Shown in pieces: positions 1 to 11,427 of a DNA stretch of 64,000 nucleotides. Both the position numbers and the translations under genes were made by a program. Within the stretch, counting starts at the first letter, position 1; each line of letters begins with the position of its first letter. Origin of the DNA: Gamarada debralockiae (lineage: Eukaryota; Ascomycota; Leotiomycetes; Helotiales; Hyphodiscaceae); the NCBI GenBank assembly GCA_002803225.1, contig NXFV01000755.1, positions 1 through 64,000 on the forward strand. Reading direction: 5' to 3'. Below the pieces are notes generated by a model. That model saw nothing but the letters and a program-made list of their open reading frames with translations. It was not told the DNA's origin and did not search any database.

Positions 1-167
1 CGAGGCAATGTTTTCGAACGAAATTGAAGTTAAACAGAGAAGAGAGTATCTGAATCGTATAAGATTATATTAAATTCGTGAAAGACAAACGGGTTCGATA
101 TTCGACGCGTTCGCGATCGCACGCGCCTAGCGTATGCTTAGTTTGTAATATAGCGCCTACTAGCGCA

Positions 168-269
168 ATTCTCTACTATGGGTGAGCTCTGGTGGCGTTT
201 TTCTCTACTATGGGTGAGCTAAATTCCTAGCGTGATTCTCTACTATGGGTCCGCTTTTCTCTACTATGG
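168..269 (+). repeat. Four short interspersed direct repeats
   Basis: The core TTCTCTACTATGG occurs at about 169, 201, 236 and 257. The first two copies extend to TTCTCTACTATGGGTGAGC; the third and fourth diverge after the core (GGTCCGC, GTTGAACG). Spacing is 32, 35 and 21 bp, so this is not a regular tandem array. No coding frame crosses it. Function is unknown; clustered protein-binding sites or the edge of a larger repeat are both possible. Confidence 0.8.
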
Positions 270-3200
270 TTGAACGTAAACCCCAAAATTTCAGTTTCAG
301 GTTGCCTCGCTTCGGGGCTGCTGGTTGGAACGCATATCCCTTCCTTGTTGGGTCTAGTCTGTATTTGCTTCTTCCTACAGGATAAAGAAGCTCCTACCCC
401 GCTTTGAATTTTTACACTCCTTAGATATCTACATAGTCAAGAATTTACGATAGTTCACCCCGAAAACCGTCCCATCTGACAGGGGCGGTCTGTTTCCAAA
501 CTCGGTAAATCCGGCGTTGCACTTCTATGCACAATTTTATGTTAAGGACTTGGAGAGCTATAATGAGCTCAATCTAAAAGACAACTTCTTGACGTTTCTG
601 TATTGGTTCAAAGAGGAGGGCTAAAAGAAAGTATTTGTCCCAGTCTCCAGTGCTTTGCCGGTCAACAGTTGAATGCAGTCGCTTATTCTGCGCTTCGGCG
701 CAAAAGACAGTGAAACATCAGTACTTGGAGAGCAAAACAGTCGGAGTTGTGATGGTAAAAGGCGATTGGCTTTTGAGAGTTTTTATGAGCAGAGTCTTTT
801 TGCCCTCCTGATGTTCACGAAAGTATTTCATTCCACCACCGATGAGTCTTTTCGCCCTTTCGTACTTTTTTCAACCTTATAAGTGCATCCCTCTCTCTCG
901 AGTAGATTGAAATCGCCAGGGTAGGCTCGCCTCCTTTGCTCTATAAAATGAAGGCAGCAGTCCTTCAATTTGGCCTTCAACTCAACTGATCACAACCCAA
1001 TTCTTGAGAAAATTCTCGTCGCACGGCCCAAGAGCCGAAGACAATGAAATCAGATTTCCCTCAAAATCGAAAACGACAATTTTCTCGCTGAGGCGCAAGC
1101 CCCCGACGACACAACAAAACGAACTCGCCATTGTCAATATGGTGCTAATTGTTGTTGTCATTGTTTCTTTGCTGTTAGGGCGAAGCATTTTGACGACTAA
1201 AGATGCAGTGGCAATTGCCAGCATGGTAGCATTGAAAGTATTTTAGATTTAATAAATGTGGTCTATAACTTTAGAGATAGTCATGCAGTCGACACATGGG
1301 CAATCCAGGTGCAGTAAATAGCGAGCCTTGAATTGGTCTAGTACTTATACTTACTTATAGATGGTTTCTCGAGTGACGTTGTCGAAAAGAAGAGCTGTTT
1401 AGAGCTGGAAAGCAGGAGATACGTACATATGAAACTCTTCCAGAGATGACAAAGGGGTTTTCTCATAAACAAATTCACAATTAGTGAGCCGTTCAATATG
1501 ACTCAAAGTTAGTATCCATCCGGTGAAAGGGCCTTGGAAAGAGGAACTGGCTACAATAAGAAGCTAACGTCAATACGAACCGGGGGCAGCATCATATAGT
1601 CTCAGCTTACCGTCTGATGGAGGCAGACTTATGGTAAAAAGTTTGAGATGAATAGCGACGAAATATGCAATGACGACGGAAAATAGAACAATAATAATAA
1701 TGATCTAAAGAATCATAGATTCAAACCTCCGTGGCCGGCGAGGGAGAAGGCAGTGACGAGTGGGAACAGGATGCATAGGACTCGACGTACTTTTCTCACT
1801 CTCCTATTCTAGCAGTTCTGCTGATGCAAATCCGCAGATAGGTTTAGAATAAGTTTTGCATCTGTGCTGACAGCATCATGGAGATACACGTGTGCTCCGA
1901 ATATAAAAGGACAGATTGCTTGCTCAAGCTCAAGTGATCCGCGCCGTCTGGCGAAGCTGAGACGATAGAGGTGTCGATAAACTTGCTTCAAAAGAAATAG
2001 ACAAGGCTGCAGCTTCAGCACTTTAAGGGCTCACGCTTTGGGCAACTATACGTACACATTATTCCTGAGGTTTGAAGCCAATGAAATGCTGTGAAGTGCA
2101 TCAAAATAAATTTGTAGTTCTGAACTTCCTCGAGCAATGGAATCCCCAGTTTACTTATATAGCACCGCAGATTCAATGAGAAGAATTCCATCCATAGAGT
2201 CACAAGTGCAATGCAGAGTTTGATTCGAACACAAGCGCATGTCTTCGTAAGAATTCCCACTATCCGAGAGCTTTAAATCCCAGAAACTTAATCCAAGGAG
2301 GTCGCAGAAATGGAGACGAAATAAATGACAACGAGATGCAAAACAAAGCTAACAACAATGACGAGGACAGTAATATGAATCTCAAGACCCCGGAAGATTC
2401 ACAAGAAGAACTCTTGATTTCTCCCTGGAGTTTGAGATTGAAGGAGTTGAAGTCGAGAGCCTCAACTTTCGAGAGTCGTCGACATTAAAGCGATTGGCTA
2501 GGTGGATGTGTGTGGCATATTCCCAAGGTCTTTGGGACTGAATGTCTTAATAGGTCCTCTTTGCACCGCTTGTAGTTGGAACCTGGAGCCACAGAGATGG
2601 CGGAGGGAATTGACAGGCCGCGATGAGATGTTGCATGAGCTTGGAAGGACCTCACCTAATTGCTGCTTCTAGGGAAAGCTTTCGTCCATTGCAGTCCGCT
2701 TATGATTCTTCCCAGCCAGAAAACATAAATATTCCCCAGCGAAAGACCCAATGCAGTCATCCACTACCATCAATCCAATGAGCCTTGAACGATCGCTTTG
2801 GTACGGTTGATACGACTTCGACTGGTCTCACTCGTCCCATTGCAACGCGCCAGGACTGGCTCCAACCAGAAAATCTAAATCATGCTTGGTTGGAGGAGAA
2901 ATAGTGAGTGCTGGTGGGATTGGGGTAATGGCCACGAGAACCAAGGCGACGACAGCGACAACTAAAGCGGCGATGATAATTCCCAACCCTGAGGAAACCG
3001 AAGGAGTAGAAAAAGGCAAGATCACAGGTTCGGCTTCAGCGATTGCTTCCCATGCGGTCTTAACTTTTCAATGTGTAGCTCGATTCGCAAGAACGCTTTC
3101 GTTGAAGTTGGAAGGGACCGTTGCAGAAAATATATAGAGGCTCGCATCTGCGTGTGCACAATCTGCATACGGGCTAGCTGACTGAAAAGGAGGTTTGGAG

Positions 3201-3414
3201 TTTTATCAAAGCAAGGAGGTAATTATGAAGTGCATGCAATAAGTTTGTACATTGAACGGGCTATGCGCCTACATGTATCTCAACAAACAACAAACGGAGT
3301 AGAGATCGCCAGATCCTATCCTCTTTTCAGTTAAATCGTTCTATCCCACCCAGGGAAAAACCAAAACGCCATCGCCATGCCAAAATCACGACTCCCTTTT
3401 CCCTCCCCCTCTCT
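270..3414. other. Gene-poor flank with no supported gene
   Basis: Only short open frames without ATG-plus-intron logic or recognisable motifs are present. Two mirror-image frames overlap at 982-1246 and cannot both be real. A minus-strand frame at 2828-3025 encodes one very hydrophobic stretch (valine/alanine/leucine rich, a possible membrane segment) but has no credible start and is closed upstream by a stop. I would not annotate a gene here. Confidence 0.6.
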
Positions 3415-6400
3415 CTAATGCTGTCTCCCCAAACTCTGCAAATTAACAAGCTCAGAGTATCTCCCACCCTTCTGCATCAACTCGTTATGATCACCACTCT
3501 CCACAATGCGTCCCTGATCGAAAACATAAATAATATCCGCCTTCTGGATCGTGCTCAGTCGATGCGCAACTGCGATTGTCGTCCGTCCCTTCGCCGCCTT
3601 ATCCAATGCCGCTTGCACTACATGTTCACTCTCACTATCGAGTGCAGAGGTAGCTTCGTCGAGTAATAGGATCTTGGGATCGCGCAAAAGAGCGCGAGCG
3701 ATCGCGATACGTTGTTTTTGACCGCCGGATAACATGGAGCCTTTAGAGCCGACGACGGTGGAAAAGCCGTCAGGTAGAGACATGATGAAATCGTAGATGT
3801 TGGCTTCGCGGCAGGCGAACTCGATGTCGGAATCGGGGACGTCTTCTTTATCTGAGCCCAACAAAACGTTCTCGCGGATCGTTCCTTGATATAAAGTAGG
3901 TTCTTGAGATACAAGCGCGATGAAAGATCTATAGTCGTTGATGTTGAGACTAGAGATTTCCTTTCCGTCAACGTAGATTCCTCCAACCAAAGGATCATAA
4001 AAACGTTCGAGTAAAGCGATGGTCGTGGATTTCCCGCAACCGGATGCACCGACGAGAGCGATATATTGGCCAGGCTTGACGGAGAGATTGAGGCCGCGGA
4101 GGACGGGCTGTTCGGGACGAGTGGGGTAGCGGAAGTGAACGTCGCGAAACTCGACAGTGCCTTCGACGGCTGTGACGGGTTGGCCGTCGTTGGACCAAGA
4201 GTCGATGGTGGGTTTGCGGTCGAAGAGGACTTTCAGTTCTTGGGCTGCTTGCTTCGCTTTACCCATGTCCGCTGGGGGATGTTAGTCTTTGATGAGAATG
4301 GGGAGGGGAGGGGGAACGTACGCGCGAAGGAGAAGATTGTGCCGGCTGATTGGGCACCGAAGATTACGGAGGAGAAACAGACGAAGAACTGGAAGAGGTC
4401 ATAGTGTCCCTCTGCGATTTGGTTTCCACCGTACCTATTCAAAGTCAGTTATAAAATTTCGAGTATAAATATATCAGAGGCTTACCAGAAACCGAGAGCA
4501 ACGCAAAGGAAGACCAAGGACTGCGAGGCGGCGTAGAGAAGTGACGACTTCAGGACAGATTCCAAACTCTTCTTGGCTTGGGAATTGAGTGAGTCCTCGT
4601 AATGCTTAAGCACGTCATGTTCTCTGGTCAAAGAAGCAACAGTACGGATAGCACTGGTAGCTTCGCAAGCATAACTGGCACTCTTCTCGTAAGCCTTCTT
4701 GGCCCGACGTTGGAACTGAGCCAGTAGCCAAAAGCGGAAGAAACCACAAGCAAGCAAGACAGGGATTGTTGCAACACAGACGAGGGCGAGCTTCCAAGCG
4801 ATGGCAATAGATAAAGAGATGGCGGCAATCAAGGTTGTGAGGACAGTGAGTAGTGTACCAAGAGTGACACCAGATAGACCGGCAACGTGAGTAGTCTCTG
4901 TGCTGAGGAAGGAGGTCAGAGCACCAGCGGTATTCTCTTCTTTGTCAAAGAACGTAATGTCTTGTCGTAGCATTGTTCTGAAGGCCCGGTCACGAACCCG
5001 GTGGACCAGTCTCTCGGAACAGAATGCGAAGGCAACTCCCTGTATGCAGAATGCACCGAATTGCACGAAGGCCAACATCAGATACATGAGGGACCAGAAA
5101 TCGACATCTGATCGTAAGTGAGATTTCGCTCCAGGTATGGGCTGGTGGGTCGTTGGGTTGACCAGAACAATGGAAAGAGAAATGATTTCCTTGGCAAAGA
5201 AGACTGCTTGCGTTGGGTTACCGCCACCGCAGATGATAGAGAAGAATAATCCAAGCACCATCCATTGCCATTCAGTGGTATTGAATGAAGCGATCAACTT
5301 GATCAATGTCCACAAAGGATATTCCTGCTCTCCTTCCGTTCGGCGGCCTTGTAAGACAAGGGATGATTGAGATTTCTCGGATTGGGTTCGGTTCAGCTTG
5401 TTGGCGATGTTCTTGTCATCCGGATCTTCTTCGTACTCCATAGGATCGTCACCCAAAGACTTTTGTCGGACGATTTTGTCATCCATAGCATCGATCTTCT
5501 CTTGTTCCTCATGGCTCAATTCCTTCGTCTCCGCAATTTTTTGAGCCTCAACCAGGGAGTAGTAAGCACCTTGTTTCATCAACAGCTCATCATGAGTTCC
5601 TTGTTCCACAATTCGGCCTTCAGCCATCACAACAATATTGTCGGCATCCTTGATGGTCGAGAGACGATGGGCAATGGAGATCGTGGTTCGTCCAGCTGCG
5701 GCAACTTCGAGTGCAGCTTGCACGACACCCTCGGATTTCGTGTCAAGAGCAGAAGTAGCCTCGTCTAGGAGCAGGATCTTCGGATCACTGACCATCGCTC
5801 TGGCGATAGCAATACGCTGCTTCTGGCCCCCAGAAAGAAGAAAACCTCGTTCTCCAACGTTCGTTTCGTAGCCTTCAGGAAGTGCAGAGATGAAATCGTG
5901 GGCGTTGGCCATCTTCGCTGCCTGGATTACACGTTCCTTCTGCACATCGCCAACTTCTTGTTCAAATCTTGTTCCAATAAGGCCGTGTGCAATATTTTCG
6001 AAAATCGTTGTTCCGAAGAGAGTTGGCTCTTGACTGACCAAGGAAATCTGTTGTCTCAACCAGCGCAGATTCAAAGTACTGACATCGTGACCGTCCAGGA
6101 AAACCTGACCGTTGACTGGGTCGTAGAATCGCTCCACCAAACCAACAATCGTACTCTTTCCAGATCCAGATGCACCAACCAAAGCAGTCTTTTTGCCCGC
6201 AGGTATAAGCAAGCTCACATCGTTCATGACTGTGACCTCGGGTCTCGAGGGGTAGATATGCTTGATGTGCTTCAATTCAATCGTTCCCTCCACATGCTCG
6301 AGAATCTCACCGGCTTCCGAAGTAGGGTCCAATGGCGAAACACGGTCAATAGTGTTGAAGATCTTGGCAGCGGCGGAAACGGAAGTTGTGAATGCCTGGG

Positions 6401-7574
6401 CGTTGGGGGCAACGTTTCCAAGGGAGAAAGCTCCAATCATGACGGACATCAAGATTGTGAGAATGCTGGACAAGCTGATTTCTCCGTCCACCAAGAATCT
6501 GCTGCCCATCCAGAAAGCAAGGCCGTAGTTGAGGTAGATGACCATGAACATCCCACCGACCATGATTGCCAGGGCGAATTTGACCTTGTACCCATATTTT
6601 TCGGCTTCTGCCAGATGCTTGTCATACTGGCGGGCAAGCTTGTCCTGGGTACCGAATGCGGTGGCGTTTCTGATTGACGAGATGACTTCTTCTGCGACGG
6701 ATCCTCCCAAGGCATAAGACGTGAGAGATTGCTTGCTGTATTTGACAATGAATGAAGATCCAGAGCCCATGATCACCGTAATGGCAGCCACCGTAGACGT
6801 GAGAATGAGTGTCAACTTCCATGACTTAATGAAGCCAATAACGAAAGCCGTGATGAAAGTAGCAATGGCGGTCAAAGTCAGACCAACCTTCTCCGAAATA
6901 CCATCCTGCACCAAGTTCGTATCGGCAGTAATTCTCGTCGTGACCTCTCCCGAACCTAGCTTATCGAAGAAACCAATATTCTGCCTCATGCAAGCCTCCA
7001 AATAATGCGCTCTGATCTTCCCGCTGATATGCTCGCCCGTGTATATGAAGCCGACTGTAGAGATGTAGATCGTGACGAATTCCGCAATTCCAATGTAGAT
7101 GAAGTACAAAACCATATGGGTGATGGTGCTCTCGAAGGACGAATGGCTGACCGTTCCTGCGAAGAATGCGTTGAACTTCCCAGCTAATTGACCGAAAATG
7201 ACGGTCATAAGTGGAAGCGCAGCACCTGCTGCGATGGAGCAGATTGAGCTGACCGCAATGATCAACTTATCGTTTGTGGTCGCATATCGGTATAATATCC
7301 TCCATCCTGCTTTGACTGCTGGAATGTCGACCTGGCGCTTCAGTATCTCCGCCTCGGCTGGAGGAAGATGTGCGTAGATGTCCTCATCTTTGTCCTTGAC
7401 TTTGACAATGTGGGAGTCTAATTTTTGGATGGCAGTTTTGTCCTCTGATGAAACTTGTGTGGCTTGTCCTTCTGTCTTTGCCTTTCTCATAGACTGGTTC
7501 TCGTCGGTAGAATCGCCATGACTTGATGCTCGACTGGGGGTGCCTTCCGGCTTCTCTGAGAGGTCGCCAGCCAT
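3415..7574 (-). CDS. ABC multidrug transporter, full-size ABCB (MDR/Pmd1-like)
   Basis: This is a plasma-membrane ATP-driven exporter of the ABC-B family, related to S. pombe Pmd1 and Aspergillus Mdr1, expected to pump out hydrophobic drugs. Exons are 4486-7574, 4322-4434 and 3415-4271 on the minus strand; introns start GTAAGC and GTACGT and end AATAG and CCCAG. The product is 1352 residues, the usual length. Order is charged N-terminus, TMD1, NBD1, linker, TMD2, NBD2. NBD1 has Walker A GASGSGKST near residue 470 and signature LLSGGQKQR near 580; NBD2 has GASGCGKST near 1144 and MLSGGQKQR near 1248. Both H-loops (AHRLST) are visible. All catalytic motifs look intact, so both ATP sites should be active. 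The gene stands alone in a gene-poor setting. Confidence 0.96.
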
Positions 7575-9329
7575 TGTAGGCGGCTCGAAATGTAAATTGT
7601 GGTCAGTTGTAATTCACAGAGATACGCTTCTCTCGATTATGAGCTAGTGGGAGTTGTGGAATGCCTGTCTTGGTAGGAAAATCGTGTAGAAAGGGTCGAA
7701 TGGGTGTTTGTTTTTGTTCGTGGCGATCGAGCTTTCATATCAACAAAAACAATATCTGCGATAAGATGCCAGGAATCTCATACGACGTCAACAATGATGA
7801 TAGGGTTCCGACAAAACAATGGAAGAATTATTAGTTTATGAAGAAAAGGTTGTCAAGGATCAACAAAAAATGGAGTGACGCTCTTTCTCAAATATCAGGT
7901 CCAAAAGTTATTCACAATCGAGTCGGAAGTGTATCCTTCCGTGGCTTTCGGGTCGAATGCGAAGCCATGGATGTCATAGTCGGCGCTAGGCTCACTTCTT
8001 TAGGGAACAGGCCCCTAAAGAAGTGGCCGACTATTGCAGTATTGGGAAGGGCCAATCAAACCACCTCGGTCCGCGTAAAATAGAAGGGAATGGTTTAGCA
8101 CCGTCCACTCCCTCCGCAATGTGGCCTGAGCCTCCTTTTAGAAGGTAGGTGTGATGGTTATCAGACGAGTCAGGGAGGATATGTTTGATATTGCGAGTTT
8201 TTGCGAGTACGAAATAAAGGCTGCCCCACGATCAGTTCTTCTTCCACTATTCCTTCTCAAACATCATCAACGACATCGTCTTGCATACGCTGTATTACTG
8301 TGACTCAATGCCGTTACCGCGAGGCTGGACCGATGAGTCGACCAACGTTGCACTACCTGACCTGGAGCCGGCTCCAAAGGCAACAATCCCAAAACGTGGT
8401 CTTCTTTGCAAAAGCCTGTGATAAGACGGACTCTCCATCACGCCGTCTCATCATTCTGGAAACATTTTGCACTTGATCATCGGATAGCCAAGGTCTCATG
8501 GTTGAGTATCGCCTCTTACAAAGTATATTTCTCTCAGCCTAGACCGAGCATGTTTCATGGGGAGATCGCCTGGCCTAGGAAACCGTTATCCTTTCTAGAA
8601 TTTGGTGGTCGTGAACGCCATTGCTGTTATCTGAATTAATAATTATTTCAATATGCAAGAAGAAGGCCTAGGGCCGTGTAGAGGAAGAAGAAACCTTTTC
8701 AAATGTGCCTGAGGAGAGGCTGCCTTCAAAAAGAGGCAAGCAGATCGCCCAGCGAAACGGAGAACAGAGATTCCGCCTCCCGTCTCGTACGCTAAAGAAT
8801 GCGATTGGACACTCGTATCACCATTTCGTCAATATTTATGCAAGATATGCATAAGATGCCAGGTCCACATCTCAAAGTCTCCATCGATTTGTGGCGATGG
8901 AAGCGAGACTTTTCGTCGTGAGAAAACTGTCAGCCTTTTTCAAGATTCTAAAATCAAGCTTCAAGACCTTTAAAGTTGATGATAAAATGATACTAATGAT
9001 ACTTCAAGATGGCCGTTGAGGCCGCAAAAGAGGCTTTGATGATTGATCATAGATTTGACGATCACTTCGATAGAATTGTATAGTCCCGGTAGTTGAGGAG
9101 AACTCGAATTTGTTGAAAGCCGAGGCCCTTCGAAAGGCTCAAATATCAAACGTTGAAGACCCTGAAGCAAATCTTCCGAGATGGTATTGAGTAGGTTTTG
9201 GTGGAATTTCGACCAGTCACTGGAGGGTGGAGGTCGGTACCTTCCAAGATTCGGGACTTGTTCGTGCTTCTAGATGCTGACTCTGAACCCTCGACAATGA
9301 TGATGTAGAAAGAGGGATCGCTGCTCGGG
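7575..9329. other. Intergenic region with one perfect hairpin
   Basis: This is the ABC transporter promoter side and beyond. No coding frame has recognisable motifs. A perfect 13-bp inverted repeat (CACTTCTTTAGGG / CCCTAAAGAAGTG, 7-nt loop) lies at 7993-8025, about 420 bp upstream of the transporter start. The rest is unremarkable. Confidence 0.55.
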
Positions 9330-10250
9330 GAGGTTAAGGGTGCAATTGGGGAATACTGGGGTGGTCTTTTCTTCGGGGAAATCGATTGAAATAAACTAAA
9401 AGAGCTTTCGAATTTATAGTATCAATAGAACTACTGCAACGATTCAATACGGGCAAATATCATGCCCTTCTGCGAGTTCACGCATTCCGGATCACACCCC
9501 ACGGCCCTAGATTGCAATCGTTGAATATGAGTGAGCGATTTTTGAGGACACTAGATTGAAGCTGGGTATTTTCAGGATGCAAATTGCTGAAATGGACTAA
9601 AAGATTCATCGAAGTATCACATTTCAATTGTTCTGTCGTTTTCAGGAATTGAAGAAATGCCGCAGACAGTACCTAGCCATAGTCATTCTCAAATGTTAAA
9701 TGAGAGCGAGTGATGAAAGATCCCAGAGTCGCAAGGGAGGCATTTCCAAGATTCCAATCACACAAATGGACCGAAGAATTCCTAGCAGTAAAAGTGCCAA
9801 TAGCCCTATCCTTTTCGATTGAAAAGTTGGAGAAGCTAGGCACTCCGCGCAAGACTATAGCACTTCAATGTTCAATTGCTGAACAATGAGAGCGGGAATT
9901 CAAGGATCCTGGGTTCGCTGGAAGTGTCTTGCAAGATCCCAACACCTGAAATGGGCCGAACGATCTTCTGATTAAAGGATCTTGATCGTTCTATCCATTC
10001 AAGTGACTGATGGATAGGTGAACACAGGCACTCCGCAGTCCGCAGTCCGCATTCTGGACATGACCGCTCTGTCGGATTCCACTGGCTGATTCATATTGAG
10101 GGAATGCGGATTATGGGGTTGAAGGATGATTTCTGCAGATTTCCAATATTTGAAAGGTGTGAAGGATTAATTGATGCCTCAGAGATCTTAGCTGTTCAAT
10201 CCTTTTCTACGACTTGGGATATCAGTGAAGACAAGCAATGTGGTTACTCT
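9330..10250. repeat. Degenerate tandem repeat, about 5 units of 175-205 bp
   Basis: Similar blocks recur with a period near 190 bp. An anchor of the form GAAATGGACTAAAAGATTC is seen, with mismatches, at about 9388, 9588, 9763, 9946 and 10150. Other shared words are ATGAGAGCG (about 9700, 9886; a variant near 9527) and GCACTCCGC (about 9840, 10028). Copies differ widely in sequence, so the array is old or mutated. No continuous frame runs through it. Confidence 0.7.
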
Positions 10251-11427
10251 CCTAGACTCTCACATCTCAATGGCTCAACCCGAGCGAGTACCGCATTAAT
10301 TGCTTTATAAACCCCATACCATTTTATAAGTGCAACCTCTTTATAAGATTGCTCAAAAGGCACCACAGAGGTATATGAGCACACAGTGAGGGTAATAACC
10401 CTCTTATCAAGAGCCTAAAGCCTCTTATTTTGGACCATTTTCAAAGCATAAAAAGACTATTAGCATTTAGTTCACTGTGTTCCAGTATAAAAATACCTGT
10501 TTGCTTACCTGTATAGGCAGGGAAAGCTTGACATGTACTGATGTCCCGATCCGTCATCTACAAATACTCCCTTTTCGCAACTATTCCTTGATTTATTGAC
10601 TTCTACTCTTCCAATAAGCTTCTATCATTGATTTGGTAGTGTAAAGCATCAATAGGTTATCAATTGAATCAATAATTGGCAATAATCAGGCATGGTGACG
10701 TGTTGGAGACGGGTGAAGGACGATACGCATAATAAAGATGATTTTACATGGGATTTCAGCCTGATATTCAAGGTATAGACCCTAACCTTCCTTTAAGCAC
10801 TAATTTATTTTACTTACAACCACGAATTCAATTTTTAAGCTCAGAGCTTATGAAGCAATTAATACGGTACTGGTAATATGGGATCCTAAGAAGATCCTTT
10901 CGAAATTCAAATCGCTGTAATAGATTGCAAGATTTATGGAAATCCCATTTTCCAATCATGCAAATTGATTGAAGCTATCAAGAGGGAAGACGTGGAAGAC
11001 GAGCCGCCGGTTCCAAACTCAGAGAGTGGTATTTGTGGCCAATCATCAACCTTCAAGGCTTGACGACTGCAATTATAAACTTATTTCAATCGATTTGAAC
11101 GATTGAAGATGACTTGCTACACTCACGATCATATGACAGCAGCCCTATGAGCAACAAGTAGTGTCTCTGCTCGATTAAATTACCATATAGGAATCGCCTT
11201 CGTTCCTCCATTAGCACAAATTTCTTCACACCACCTAACCAAGCCGCTAGCATGAATTCGACACCGGCAGAATCCACTGATGATGGACACAGGATTGAGA
11301 AGCAATTCCAATTCTCATTTTCTCTCCTTTACCGCCACAACATCATCTCGAATAACCACGCCTCCCATTACCAGTCGCACAACCGTGGCCCGCATTGCGA
11401 GCTAGAAGATTCTTGCAGGTACCCAAC
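10251..11427. other. AT-rich intergenic region upstream of arp8
   Basis: The stretch is AT-rich with many short A/T runs between about 10300 and 10920 and no motif-bearing frame. The last 200 bases before arp8 are pyrimidine-rich, as is common for fungal promoters. A decayed repeat is possible but not shown. Confidence 0.45.

Noticed and set aside
982..1246. Two 80-codon frames on opposite strands covering the same bases
   Set aside because: Mirror frames without motifs, introns or conserved features; one cannot support both and neither stands out.
5898..6677. Open 259-codon plus-strand frame inside the ABC transporter gene
   Set aside because: It is antisense to NBD1 and TMD1 of a well-conserved transporter and shows no domain; codon bias of the real gene explains it.
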